A DNA stretch of 64,000 nucleotides from Endozoicomonas sp. 8E (lineage in GTDB: Bacteria > Pseudomonadota > Gammaproteobacteria > Pseudomonadales > Endozoicomonadaceae), in NCBI RefSeq assembly GCF_032883915.1, contig NZ_CP120717.1, positions 6,362,001 to 6,426,000 of the forward strand, read 5' to 3'. Of this stretch, positions 7,601-16,764 are shown one piece after another. Positions within the stretch are counted from its first letter, which is position 1. Every line of letters begins with the position of its first letter. The notes below the pieces were generated by a model, which saw only the letters and a program-made list of their open reading frames with translations, was not told where the DNA came from and did no database searches. Made by a program: the position numbers and the translations under genes.

Positions 7601-7681
7601 TTTTGACAAGTGGCATTTATTGTGATGTCAACGTAGTCAATAAATCAGCTGGTTGCCGGAGTTTTATTATTAGGATTTACA

Positions 7682-9064
7682 ATGAACAAACTCTCTTGTT
7701 TCAAGGCCTACGATATCCGTGGCCGCATGCCTGATGAATTGAATGAAGCTATCGCCTGGCGGATTGGCCGGGCAACAGCGGAATATTTAAAGCCCAAAAC
7801 GATGGTGGTGGGGGGCGATATTCGCTTGTCTACGCCTGAGTTAAAAGCTGCCCTGAGCGAGGGTCTTCGGGCTGGCGGGGCGGATGTGATTGATATCGGC
7901 CTGTGTGGCACCGAAGAGGTTTATTTCGCTACTTCGCACCTGAAGGCAGATGGCGGCATTATGGTCACGGCCAGCCATAACCCGAAAGACTACAACGGTA
8001 TGAAGCTGGTGCGGGAAGAGAGCAAGCCGATTTCCGGAGATACCGGGTTGCGTGAAATTCAGCGGTTGGCTGAAGAGGTTTTTGTTGAACCACAAAGGCA
8101 CAAAGACACAGAACTTTCTTTTGGTTCTTATCGGCAGATCAGCAACCTTGCTCCCTATGTCGATCACATTCTGGGGTATATCAAACCGGATGAGCTAAAG
8201 CCTCTGAAACTGGTGGTCAATGCCGGTAATGGCGCTGCCGGGCATGTGATCGATGCCATTGAGGAACGGTTTAAGGCATCTGCTGTGCCGGTGGAGTTTG
8301 TGAAGATTCATCATGAGCCGGATGGTCACTTTCCCCATGGCATTCCTAACCCGTTGTTACACGACTGTCGACAGGCAACGGTGGATGCGGTACTTGAGCA
8401 CAAGGCCGATATGGGCATTGCCTGGGATGGGGATTTTGACCGTTGCTTCCTGTTTGATGAAAAAGGCCAGTTTATTGAGGGGTATTATATTGTCGGGCTA
8501 TTGGGCGAGGCGTTCCTGGCTCACTATCCCGGTGCCAAAATTATCCATGACCCCCGATTGACCTGGAATACTATTGATCAGGTTGCCAGTGCCGGTGGTG
8601 TGCCAGTGTTGTGTAAAACCGGCCATGCTTTTATCAAGGAACGGATGCGGGAAGAAGATGCCGCCTATGGTGGCGAGATGAGTGCGCACCATTATTTCCG
8701 TGACTTTGCCTACTGTGATTCCGGGATGATTCCGTGGCTACTGGTGGCGGAGTTGATGTCCCATAAAGGCAAGAAGCTTTCTGAACTGGTGGCCGAGCGG
8801 ATTGCCCTGTTTCCATCCTCTGGTGAGATCAACAGTACATTGGATAATCCACAAACGGCTATTGATCGCACTCTGGCTATTTATGAAAAGGATGCGGTAG
8901 CGGTGGACCATACCGATGGTATCTCTCTGGACATGGGTGATTGGCGATTTAACTTGCGCCTTTCCAACACTGAGCCGGTGATACGGCTGAATGTCGAGAG
9001 CCGGGGGGATGTGGCGCTAATGGAAGAAAAAACATCTGAACTGTTGAGTTTGATTCGGCAGTGA
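7682..9064 (+). CDS. manB: Phosphomannomutase/phosphoglucomutase (ManB/AlgC type)
   Basis: This enzyme interconverts mannose-6-P and mannose-1-P (and often glucose phosphates), supplying ManC and GalU. The phosphoserine loop [15 protein letters not shown] places the catalytic Ser at residue 98. The metal loop WDGDFDRCF lies in the middle, the sugar-binding [20 protein letters not shown] at about 320-340, and the phosphate loop [16 protein letters not shown] near the C-terminus. Length 460 aa is normal. AGGA six bases before the ATG supports the start. It heads the exopolysaccharide gene block. Confidence 0.95.
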   Translation: MNKLSCFKAYDIRGRMPDELNEAIAWRIGRATAEYLKPKTMVVGGDIRLSTPELKAALSEGLRAGGADVIDIGLCGTEEVYFATSHLKADGGIMVTASHNPKDYNGMKLVREESKPISGDTGLREIQRLAEEVFVEPQRHKDTELSFGSYRQISNLAPYVDHILGYIKPDELKPLKLVVNAGNGAAGHVIDAIEERFKASAVPVEFVKIHHEPDGHFPHGIPNPLLHDCRQATVDAVLEHKADMGIAWDGDFDRCFLFDEKGQFIEGYYIVGLLGEAFLAHYPGAKIIHDPRLTWNTIDQVASAGGVPVLCKTGHAFIKERMREEDAAYGGEMSAHHYFRDFAYCDSGMIPWLLVAELMSHKGKKLSELVAERIALFPSSGEINSTLDNPQTAIDRTLAIYEKDAVAVDHTDGISLDMGDWRFNLRLSNTEPVIRLNVESRGDVALMEEKTSELLSLIRQ

Positions 9065-9147
9065 TTTTTTTGGACACGGAGGCACGGAGTTTTTCTTTTT
9101 AAAAAAGCTTCTCTCCCTGCCTTTATCGCCAATAAACAGAGTTGTGA

Positions 9148-9525
9148 ATGGTACGGATTATAGCGGCTGGCTGGCTGACCTTTGTGGTGATTCTTTCCGT
9201 CAGTAAGAGTCTGGGCTATGGCAAATGGGCCTGGGGCAGTATTGAGCATTTTCTGGGCGGCAACTTGCAGATGCATTTTGTCATGGCGTTTATCCTCTCT
9301 GCATTGGCACATCTGGCCAGCTCACGATTCTGGCACCGTGGCTGGTTGCTAATGCTATTGATTACCGGCTGTGCACTGGATGAAAGTGTTCAGTTTTTTT
9401 TCCCCTTGCGGAATTTTAACCTGCTGGATTTTCTCGTAACCTGTGTCGGGTTGTTGCTAGCTGCTTTGCCGTTTATGGTCGCGCAGTGGAGAATTCTGAA
9501 GAAGAGTTATACTCCAAAAAGATAG
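9148..9525 (+). CDS. VanZ-like integral membrane protein
   Basis: The 125-residue protein has about four hydrophobic segments: VRIIAAGWLTFVVILSVS, LQMHFVMAFILSALAHLAS, RGWLLMLLITGCALDE and LLDFLVTCVGLLLAALPFMV. It contains the acidic ALDESVQFFFPLRNFNLLDF motif typical of VanZ-like proteins, where E-x-x-Q is conserved. Small VanZ-like proteins are often encoded in exopolysaccharide operons; their exact task there is not established. It sits between manB and the priming transferase with short gaps, so it is probably cotranscribed. Confidence 0.8.
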   Translation: MVRIIAAGWLTFVVILSVSKSLGYGKWAWGSIEHFLGGNLQMHFVMAFILSALAHLASSRFWHRGWLLMLLITGCALDESVQFFFPLRNFNLLDFLVTCVGLLLAALPFMVAQWRILKKSYTPKR

Positions 9526-9536
9526 AGTCTATGTAA

Positions 9537-10907
9537 ATGCCTACCTCGTTGTTATCGGGCCGCTCCCGGCTGCCTCTTTTTTCTCTGGTGATTATGGACA
9601 TAGCCATCGCACTTGGTTGTGCTGAGCTGTCCGAATATATCCGTTTTGGGAATCATGCCACCCATTATGTGAATGTAATGGCCATACAGGCCCTTTTAGT
9701 CGTGGTTTTTTCGTTTTTGTGTGAGGTCTACTCGCCGTGGCGAGGGCGTAAACTCATTGAACGGCTCAGCAGAGTTTTTGCTGCTTGGCTTCTGTCGTTT
9801 ATGACGTTGTTTGCCATTTTGGTATTGACCAAAACCTCTGCGCAGTATTCCCGAATCTGGTTATTGATCTGGGGGGTGGGAGGCATTTTCATGGCGCTGC
9901 TGACCCGCTTTGTTCTCTATCGTATATTGATGTCGATTCGACGGCGCGGTCGCAATACCCGGCATGTGCTGGTGATTGGCGAAGGCCGTAACTTTGAGGC
10001 AATGCGCGCCTATTTTTCTAAAGACAACAGCTTGGGTTTCCGTTTGCAACATGTGATTGAGCATCACAATAATGAGCAGGCACTGGCAGAGCTTCAACAA
10101 TACCTTGCTGAAAATAAAAGCTTTGATGAGTGCTGGCTTTGTATTCCCTTTAACAAAAACTCTCTTCTTCAGCCGGTGCTGTTTACCCTGCGCCACAGTA
10201 CCGCCAATATTCGTTACATGCCAGGGCTGCAGGATCTGCCGCTGTTAAACCATAGCATTACTAAAGTCGGTGATTTTCTTACCCTGGATATCAGTTGCTC
10301 CCCCATGGACAACAGTAACGCTTTTATTAAACGGGTGTCTGATATTCTGTTTGCTAGCCTGATTCTGCTGTTGATATCACCGGTGATGATCGGTGTCGCC
10401 ATTGCCGTGAAGCTCTCGTCAACGGGGCCAGTGTTTTTCAGGCAATACCGTCACGGTGCTTCTGGCAAGCAGGTGAAGGTGTATAAGTTTCGCAGTATGA
10501 AGGTACATAAGGAAGGCGAAGGTAAAGTAACCCAGGCCACCAAAGGTGATCCTCGGGTAACTAAAGTAGGTACTTTTATTCGACGTACCAGCTTGGATGA
10601 GCTGCCTCAGTTTATTAATGTGCTGCAGGGGCGGATGTCCATTGTTGGTCCAAGGCCCCATGCACTGGCTCATAATGAATATTACAAAGATCTGGTGGAA
10701 TCCTATATGAAGCGCCATAAAGTGAAGCCGGGTATTACCGGGTTGGCCCAGGTGCGCGGCTTCAGGGGTGAGACCGATACACTGGATAAGATGCAGCGAC
10801 GGGTGGAATGTGATCTGGAATACATCAACAACTGGTCGCTGTGGTTGGATATCAGGATTATCATCGGTACGGTGTTTAAAGGGTTTATGAACCCTAACGC
10901 CTATTGA
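9537..10907 (+). CDS. Undecaprenyl-phosphate sugar-1-phosphate transferase (WbaP/WcaJ-type)
   Basis: This membrane enzyme should start the polysaccharide repeat unit by moving a hexose-1-phosphate to undecaprenyl phosphate. The N-terminal half has four to five membrane helices and a CoA-binding-like domain (RRRGRNTRHVLVIGEGRNF). A further helix (SDILFASLILLLISPVMIGV) precedes the C-terminal transferase domain. That domain has KVYKFRSMKVHKEGEG, FIRRTSLDELPQFINVLQG and MSIVGPRPHALAHNEYY, including the catalytic Asp-Glu pair. Length 456 aa is normal. Which sugar is transferred cannot be read from sequence. Confidence 0.92.
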   Translation: MPTSLLSGRSRLPLFSLVIMDIAIALGCAELSEYIRFGNHATHYVNVMAIQALLVVVFSFLCEVYSPWRGRKLIERLSRVFAAWLLSFMTLFAILVLTKTSAQYSRIWLLIWGVGGIFMALLTRFVLYRILMSIRRRGRNTRHVLVIGEGRNFEAMRAYFSKDNSLGFRLQHVIEHHNNEQALAELQQYLAENKSFDECWLCIPFNKNSLLQPVLFTLRHSTANIRYMPGLQDLPLLNHSITKVGDFLTLDISCSPMDNSNAFIKRVSDILFASLILLLISPVMIGVAIAVKLSSTGPVFFRQYRHGASGKQVKVYKFRSMKVHKEGEGKVTQATKGDPRVTKVGTFIRRTSLDELPQFINVLQGRMSIVGPRPHALAHNEYYKDLVESYMKRHKVKPGITGLAQVRGFRGETDTLDKMQRRVECDLEYINNWSLWLDIRIIIGTVFKGFMNPNAY

Positions 10908-10981
10908 TTTGATGCTGCTCGCCTCAGGCTGCTCGAAGCAGATAAGACAGAGGCTTTTACAGGCAGCGGATTTAAATAAAC

Positions 10982-12400
10982 ATGAAACAAGCTCTTTTCT
11001 TATCGTTGCTGGCGGTGATGCTCTGGCTGCCCTTACCCGAAGGCAGCAAGCCCGAGTGGGCGATGGGGGTTTTGATGATGCTGGTCTTAGGGCTGGCGTT
11101 GTTTTGGTTACTCGGTTATGCCCTGAATCGGCTGCCGCTGACTGTTGTTTTTCAGAAAGCCCGCTGGTTTCATGTTGGGTTTATTCTGATCACCAGCTGG
11201 CTGTTTATACAACAAACACCGCTACCGGCTGATTGGGTAAAAACGATTTCCCCCCATGCGTGGGATGTTCATTCTCAGGCCTACCTGGCATTGGAATTGC
11301 CTCTGCCTGAGTTGCTCCCACTCTCTATTGACCCTTTTGCCACCCTGGTTACGGCCTTGCTGACAATGGCTTATTACCTGCTGTTTTGCCTGTGTCTTCT
11401 GCTGATTGACCGGCCTGAGAAACTGAAAATCTTTGCCTGGGTGCTGGTAATATCCGGTATTTTTCAAGCAGTGTTTGGTTCGTTAACTACGCTTTCAGGT
11501 CTGGAGGTTTTGCTGTTCCGGGATAAGCCCTCTTACTTCGGTGTCGCCACTGGTACCTTTGTGAACCGTAACAGCTTTGCCGGTTTTCTGGAGATGACCC
11601 TGGCTGCAGGTATGGGGTTGCTGATTGCCCAGCTTAATGAGCGACCTTCCCAAAGTTGGCAGGAATGGCTGCACCGCACCCTGAAAACCCTGATGAGTAA
11701 TAAGGTGATCCTCCGCACCGGCTTGGCCATCATGGTGATTGGTCTGGTGCTCTCGCGCTCACGTATGGGAAATACTGCGTTTTTCACAAGCCTGATGGTG
11801 ACCGGCTTTTTGTACGTCATCTGTCGAAAACAGCTGAGCCGGAGTATGATGTTGCTGTTTGTCAGTTTACTGGTGATCGACACCGCTATTGTCAGCCAAT
11901 GGTTTGGCCTGGAGAAGGTGGTGGAGCGTCTTGAGCAGACTTCGCTGGAACGGGAGACCCGTCCTAATGTCTCCGAAGTGACATTGAATGCCATTGGCGA
12001 TTATGGCCTGACCGGCTCCGGTGGCGGCTCCTTCTATACGACACTACCTTCTTATCACGATGGTAGCTGGAGGGGGTATTATGACTTGGCCCACAATGAT
12101 TTTCTGCAGTTTCCCCTGGAGTTTGGTTTGCTCGCTTATGCCATTCTGGCGCTGATGGTGCTCACTGCGGCCTGGCATGCCATTGTGGCCATGCGCAAGC
12201 GTCGTAACCGGCTGATGATCGGTATGGGCTTTACTGCCTTTATGGGCATTCTGGCCATTATGATTCACTCATCTGTGGATTTTAATCTGCAAATCCCTTC
12301 TAACTCGGCATATTTTGTCTGCATGATGGCGCTGGCATTGCTGGCGCGGTATTTGCCGACGGTTGGCAAAACACGTCGGCAAAAGATCTGTGGTGAATAG
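10982..12400 (+). CDS. O-antigen ligase / Wzy-type polysaccharide polymerase
   Basis: The 472-residue protein has about ten to twelve hydrophobic helices and a large periplasmic loop. Within the loop, GSGGGSFYTTLPSYHDGSWR and YYDLAHNDFLQFPLEFGL form the hallmark of the O-antigen ligase/polymerase superfamily (the conserved H-N-D/x-L-Q). In this locus it most likely polymerises or ligates the exopolysaccharide built on the upstream priming enzyme. It follows that gene by 74 bases in the same direction. Confidence 0.85.
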   Translation: MKQALFLSLLAVMLWLPLPEGSKPEWAMGVLMMLVLGLALFWLLGYALNRLPLTVVFQKARWFHVGFILITSWLFIQQTPLPADWVKTISPHAWDVHSQAYLALELPLPELLPLSIDPFATLVTALLTMAYYLLFCLCLLLIDRPEKLKIFAWVLVISGIFQAVFGSLTTLSGLEVLLFRDKPSYFGVATGTFVNRNSFAGFLEMTLAAGMGLLIAQLNERPSQSWQEWLHRTLKTLMSNKVILRTGLAIMVIGLVLSRSRMGNTAFFTSLMVTGFLYVICRKQLSRSMMLLFVSLLVIDTAIVSQWFGLEKVVERLEQTSLERETRPNVSEVTLNAIGDYGLTGSGGGSFYTTLPSYHDGSWRGYYDLAHNDFLQFPLEFGLLAYAILALMVLTAAWHAIVAMRKRRNRLMIGMGFTAFMGILAIMIHSSVDFNLQIPSNSAYFVCMMALALLARYLPTVGKTRRQKICGE

Positions 12401-12417
12401 CCTTTCAGCCACTGATT

Positions 12418-12999
12418 TCAGTGGCCGAAAGCAATACCTCCGGCTGACTGACAGCTATCCAGAAGATACTGTTGTGAGGTATCAATCACCGCCAGGTCAT
12501 CCAGCGTATTCCGGCCAAGCAGAATACTCTGGGGAAATTTGGAACGTGAGGTAAGGCTGAATTCGGTGGTGGTTTTTATATTGCCCAGTTCAATAGTGGC
12601 TTCAATGACTGGCCGTCGTTGTGGTTTCCCGGAATGGGTTAGTACACGAATAAACCGTTTAACGGGTTTGAGCAGGGTCACCTCCCGACCATAACCGCCC
12701 CGTTCCGTCAGGATCTTGAACCTTACCCAGTCTGAACCATTGACTGAGGTTTCGAAATTAATATCCCTGGCATCCATAGAGGATGTGGTGGAACCGGAGT
12801 CAATCAGTGCGGGAAGTTGGGTATCAAACTGATGGTCAATGCGAGTCACGGTTTCCAGATGGCCCACCAGGTAACGGTTGCCAACATTGCACTGTTGAGA
12901 CGTGCTGGCCGAAAGGGGCTGAGACAGTGGCGGGAATAACAGCATCAGAGTCAGTAAAAGAAAACCAGCTGCATAGCGCAGCCTGAGAGAATACAACAT
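12418..12999 (-). CDS. Secreted retropepsin-like protein (RimB/Zn_protease family)
   Basis: A start at 12999 is preferred because GGAGGA lies a few bases before it. The product (193 aa) opens with a signal peptide (LRYAAGFLLLTLMLLFPPLS). It then has the aspartic-protease-like core of the family often annotated as ATP-dependent zinc protease: the motif PALIDSGSTTSSMDA, where RimB proteins have DTGAKTSSL, then FPQSILLGRNTLDDLAVIDT at the C-terminus. It is a secreted relative of RimB at 56633. It faces the exopolysaccharide genes and is convergent with the polymerase gene, 17 bases apart. Confidence 0.8.
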   Translation of the reverse strand: MLYSLRLRYAAGFLLLTLMLLFPPLSQPLSASTSQQCNVGNRYLVGHLETVTRIDHQFDTQLPALIDSGSTTSSMDARDINFETSVNGSDWVRFKILTERGGYGREVTLLKPVKRFIRVLTHSGKPQRRPVIEATIELGNIKTTTEFSLTSRSKFPQSILLGRNTLDDLAVIDTSQQYLLDSCQSAGGIAFGH

Positions 13000-13299
13000 A
13001 TCTTCCTCCATGAAGGTACTACTTCTTTTAACCTTTCCCTAAGTGTATTCATGGAGGATGGTGTTGCCGGATGGTGCTGACCAGAGGCATTAAATGGCGA
13101 TATACCCAATTATCCCGATGGTTGCTCAGGGTCAGGGCGTCAGGAGTTCAGCACTGCGAACGGGCTTATCGGGTTTCTGGTGAATGAGCTTTGTGAAAAC
13201 GTCAATATCACGGCGAAAATCATGAACAAGCGTTTACTGACTAATGCCACCATTCTTTCACCAAAAACTTTATGCCTTTGTGGTGAATAGCTTTTTCAC
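13000..13299. other. Intergenic, no gene seen
   Basis: About 300 bases between two divergent genes hold no ORF with family similarity. It must contain promoters for both directions, but no strong sigma-70 match was picked out by eye. Confidence 0.45.
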
Positions 13300-14058
13300 A
13301 TGATCGATATTCATAACCATATTATCCCCGCCATTGATGATGGCCCGGACACTCTGGAGCAGTCCCTGGAACTGCTGCGTATAGCCGAAGCCAATAATAT
13401 CCAGCGGTTAGTCTGTACGCCCCATATGCACCCCGGCCGTTACGATAACGATATCACCACCATTGCTCCTGCCTTTGATGCACTGGTGGGCTTCGCCCTT
13501 GAAGCAGGCGTAGGTATTCAACTGGCCATGGGCGCCGAAGTGCGCTTCAGTGATGAGCTGATGTTTCAATTGCGTAATGAGCGTATTCCGGTGATCGGCA
13601 AGTGGGAGGGCAACGACTGTCTGTTGCTGGAGATGCCGCACCAGAATATTCCCATGGGCATTGAAGAGATGCTTGAGTGGCTGGCCCGGCAGCATGTGAG
13701 GGTAGTGATTGCTCACCCGGAACGTAATAAAGAATTGATGGCCTACCCGGAGCGGATCTTCCCCCTGGTGGAGAGGGGCGCTTTGTTGCAGGTGACCGCG
13801 GGATGCATTCCCGGTTTTTTTGGTGAAAAGGCGCAGACCACAGCCCGCTGGCTGCTGGATCATGAACTGGTGCAATTTGTGGCTTCTGATGCTCATAACA
13901 GCAAACATCGACCACCCGCGATGAAGGCTGCTGCAGAGGTGTTGGATGACTGGTACGGTAAAGAGCTTCGGGATCAGTGGACGCTGATCAATCCGGACTT
14001 GTTGACCTTGTCGCTCTTTGGTGGCCAATCACTCTTAAAGGTTGGACGTGATGTTTAA
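13300..14058 (+). CDS. PHP-type tyrosine-protein phosphatase (CpsB/CapC family)
   Basis: The metal ligands of the PHP fold are all visible: MIDIHNHIIPAIDDGP at residues 1-16, CTPHMHPGRY near 40, LLEMPHQ near 110, IAHPERNKELM near 143, and FVASDAHNSKHRPPAM near 200. Such manganese-dependent phosphatases remove phosphate from the tyrosine kinase (Wzc/CpsD) that controls capsule or exopolysaccharide length. The kinase itself is not in this window. The gene overlaps the next by eight bases, indicating an operon. Confidence 0.92.
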   Translation: MIDIHNHIIPAIDDGPDTLEQSLELLRIAEANNIQRLVCTPHMHPGRYDNDITTIAPAFDALVGFALEAGVGIQLAMGAEVRFSDELMFQLRNERIPVIGKWEGNDCLLLEMPHQNIPMGIEEMLEWLARQHVRVVIAHPERNKELMAYPERIFPLVERGALLQVTAGCIPGFFGEKAQTTARWLLDHELVQFVASDAHNSKHRPPAMKAAAEVLDDWYGKELRDQWTLINPDLLTLSLFGGQSLLKVGRDV

Positions 14059-14668
14059 GCGATGGTTGATGGTTTTTCCAGCGGTAGTTCTGCTGGTAAC
14101 CGCCTTGAATACTTCATGGAATCTGGTGCAGTCGCAGATATGGCGCTCCCAGACAGAGAATTTTCTGGATCATTGGGCTGCTAAAACGAAAGAAGATGCC
14201 GACTTCTCGGTGGATAAAGAAGAGTGGCAGCTCACTCTGGACGGTGCTGATAAGGCGTTAGCCAATATGCCTGGCTCACCAGACTTGCTGGTGATGCGTG
14301 CCAAAGTATTGGATCGGAGAGTACAAGTGAGCTGGTCAAACCATGATTCTGGAGAGTTGTCAGAACTTGACGCCTGGCAACAATCCATTCTGTCAAGACC
14401 CGGCTGGCCTTATAGCTGGAGCAGCTATGCCCAGGCTCGTTCACAGCGATCATTAATTGACTCGTCGTTTGAGCAGGCATTGGTTCGCGCTGACCAACTG
14501 GGTCCATGGGAACAATACGTGATGGAAAATGCCAGCATTCTTGGCAGATATTATCACGGATGGTTGACTGAGCCGACTCAGCAGATGCTTAATAGCAGTC
14601 ATCAGCGGCTGGTAACGCTTTATCCTCATCGGGCTAAACAGATAGAACAGATATACCCACTGCCTTAA
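14051..14668 (+). CDS. VpsP-like exopolysaccharide accessory protein
   Basis: The 205-residue product has an N-terminal membrane anchor or signal (RWLMVFPAVVLLVTALNTSW) and an otherwise soluble, tryptophan-rich helical body (WQLTLDGADKALANMPGSPD, SRPGWPYSWSSYAQARSQ) that resembles TPR-like periplasmic proteins. Position in the exopolysaccharide block and overall form resemble proteins annotated VpsP in Vibrio-type loci; this is a tentative match. ATG at 14051 overlaps the phosphatase stop, suggesting translational coupling. Confidence 0.55.
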   Translation: MFKRWLMVFPAVVLLVTALNTSWNLVQSQIWRSQTENFLDHWAAKTKEDADFSVDKEEWQLTLDGADKALANMPGSPDLLVMRAKVLDRRVQVSWSNHDSGELSELDAWQQSILSRPGWPYSWSSYAQARSQRSLIDSSFEQALVRADQLGPWEQYVMENASILGRYYHGWLTEPTQQMLNSSHQRLVTLYPHRAKQIEQIYPLP

Positions 14669-14732
14669 AAAGTATTAGCCACTTTCCCCAAAGGGCATAA
14701 ACAGCCCTTAAACCACCCAAGTACAATTGATT

Positions 14733-15560
14733 ATGCTGAAAAAATGTCTTTTCCCTGCTGCCGGTTACGGTACGCGCTTTCTGCCTGCCACAAAGAGTAT
14801 GCCCAAAGAGATGATGCCGGTGGTCTCCAAACCGCTGATTGAATACGGTGTAGAAGAATCCCTGCAAGCTGGGTTATCGGACATCTGTATGGTGACTGGT
14901 CGCGGTAAGCGGGCATTGGAGGATCACTTCGATACCAATTACGAGCTGGAGCACCAGATCGCGGGTTCAGATAAAGAAACATTGTTGACCAATATTCGAC
15001 AGTTGATCGACAGCTGTACTTTCTCGTATACCCGACAGCGAGAGATGAAAGGTCTCGGCCACGCCATTCTCTGTGGTGAAACATTAATTGGCAAGCAGCC
15101 CTTTGGTGTGGTCCTGGCCGATGATCTGTGTATTAACGCCGATGGGCCTGGTGTACTGGCACAAATGGCACAGCTCTACAAACAGTTCCGTTGCTCAATT
15201 GTTGCGGTAATGGAAGTGCCGGAAGATGAAGTCCATAAATACGGTGTCATTGCCGGACAGGCTATTTCTGATGACCTGATTCGTGTAGAAAATATGGTGG
15301 AAAAACCTGCCAGAGAAGAGGCTCCCAGTAATCTGGCCATTATTGGGCGCTATATTCTCACTCCGGACATTTTCGACCTGATCAGAGATACCCAACCGGG
15401 CAAGGGAGGTGAAATCCAGATTACCGATGCACTGATGACCCAGGCTCAGCTTGGCTGTGTGCTGGCTTATAAATTCAAGGGCAGACGGTTTGATTGCGGC
15501 AGTATTGAAGGTTTCATCGAAGCCACCAACTATTGCTACGATAAGCTTTACGCTCATTAA
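14733..15560 (+). CDS. galU: UTP-glucose-1-phosphate uridylyltransferase
   Basis: The N-terminus KKCLFPAAGYGTRFLPATK is the nucleotide-binding signature of GalU. IEYGVEESLQAG, VVLADDLCI (metal-binding Asp) and MVEKPAREEAPSNLAIIGRY follow in the expected order. At 275 residues from the ATG at 14733 it is of normal length. It makes UDP-glucose for exopolysaccharide and lipopolysaccharide synthesis, fitting its place at the end of the locus. No strong ribosome binding site is visible. Confidence 0.95.
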   Translation: MLKKCLFPAAGYGTRFLPATKSMPKEMMPVVSKPLIEYGVEESLQAGLSDICMVTGRGKRALEDHFDTNYELEHQIAGSDKETLLTNIRQLIDSCTFSYTRQREMKGLGHAILCGETLIGKQPFGVVLADDLCINADGPGVLAQMAQLYKQFRCSIVAVMEVPEDEVHKYGVIAGQAISDDLIRVENMVEKPAREEAPSNLAIIGRYILTPDIFDLIRDTQPGKGGEIQITDALMTQAQLGCVLAYKFKGRRFDCGSIEGFIEATNYCYDKLYAH

Positions 15561-15615
15561 TAATAAGTGGTTGACTTTGAATCCACTTTTTGAATAATAA
15601 GCCTCAGGTTTCTCC

Positions 15616-15980
15616 GGGGGCGATCTGGATTCGACGACGGTTACGAAACCTTAGGTGCATGTCGAGAATGTAGTGATTCTCGTAAATCAAAACACTACAA
15701 CCTTTTAGTTGCTAACGAAGACAACTTCCAAGGAGCTCTGGCAGCTTAAAACCTGCCTACTCCCGGTCACTCTGACTTGCCTGTTGGCTGGAAATGACCG
15801 CTACTGAAAACAGGATCGCCTTGATGTCTGCCTGGGGCTGACAGGTTAAACTTTTCAGGATCGCGCAGTGTCACCCTGACCGTTGGGTCGTTCTGCGTTA
15901 ACCTAAAAACGGAATCTAAACATGTAGAGCCGAAGGCGGAGAATCGGCGGACGCGGGTTCAATTCCCGCCGCCTCCACCA
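15616..15980 (+). ncRNA. ssrA: Transfer-messenger RNA (tmRNA), copy 1
   Basis: The 5' end GGGGGCGATCTGGATTCGAC pairs with the 3' CGCCTCC before ACCA to make the seven-pair acceptor stem. The T arm is CGGGTTCAATTCCCG. The tag reading frame resumes at GCT (15711) and runs to TAA at 15749, coding ANEDNFQGALAA, with the usual ALAA protease-recognition end. The typical TAGT sequence precedes the resume codon. Length is 365 nt. It rescues stalled ribosomes with SmpB. A second, different copy lies at 53982. Confidence 0.97.
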
Positions 15981-15990
15981 ACGTATAAAC

Positions 15991-16028
15991 AGCCCTAATG
16001 AGCTCTTGGTAGCCGTTAGGGCTTTTTA
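15991..16028 (+). terminator. Rho-independent terminator of tmRNA copy 1
   Basis: AGCCCTAA pairs with TTAGGGCT across a 17-base loop and is followed by a run of five T, eleven bases after the tmRNA CCA end. Confidence 0.85.
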
Positions 16029-16192
16029 TTAACCCTCAAATTTACTATCAAACATCCTCAAACCTACTCTATCGCGAACAACTTGCCCCATACTCCAGTC
16101 CATCTTCAATATCAAACTGCTAAAAAGCCTGCGCTTGCTTGGTATCGACATACCTGACCCCGTTAGAGCCATCAATCTCGAACCACTTCAAC

Positions 16193-16672
16193 TCACCGGG
16201 ACTGGCGATCAAAACTGACCCAGACTTTAATCTTGTTGCTATCGGTATTATCAATCCACAATAATCCATATGGATCTGCGTCTTCATAGACACTGGCACT
16301 GGGATCCTGACCAAGTTTTTTCTCCCACCAAAGTTGTGCCACTCTCTCAGTATGTTCCACGCTTTTCACCACGAAGAGCTGGGTAGCAGCCGACATTTCG
16401 CTACAAAAACTCGTTTCAAGGTAATGAATATTCATGGTTTGAGCGTTTTCATATCCCGGAACCGTCTGCACAGAACGAGGCAAGACAAAGTCAACACATA
16501 CGCCCGATGAGTCCCACTCTGCCGTAACTGTGTAGTGGTCCGAATCGGTCCCGATTTTCTGTAAGAATTCTATCTGTTTCACACCGTCGGAGAGAACATT
16601 CTGAGAGCACAAAGAGAACACAACCCCTAAAAATGCGAGTTTAAAGGCCTGGCTGGTATTTTGCCTCAACAT
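16193..16672 (-). CDS. Secreted hypothetical protein, possibly frameshifted at its end
   Basis: A 159-residue product with a signal peptide (FKLAFLGVVFSLCSQNVLS) and no recognised domain. It has three Cys residues after the signal that could form a disulfide. The frame stops soon after KIKVWVSFD, but the next frame continues for about 30 codons as SPGELKWFEIDGSNGVRYVD to 16120. This suggests a one-base shift near 16205 that shortened the C-terminus. It precedes the acyltransferase-like array and is read in the same direction. Confidence 0.6.
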   Translation of the reverse strand: MLRQNTSQAFKLAFLGVVFSLCSQNVLSDGVKQIEFLQKIGTDSDHYTVTAEWDSSGVCVDFVLPRSVQTVPGYENAQTMNIHYLETSFCSEMSAATQLFVVKSVEHTERVAQLWWEKKLGQDPSASVYEDADPYGLLWIDNTDSNKIKVWVSFDRQSR

Positions 16673-16764
16673 AATGGAACCTCTCGCTGTATCATGACGG
16701 TTTACATTCTAGAATACTCAGGCATTAATGCTAATCACCAGCAGTAAACACCGCCCACACTGAT

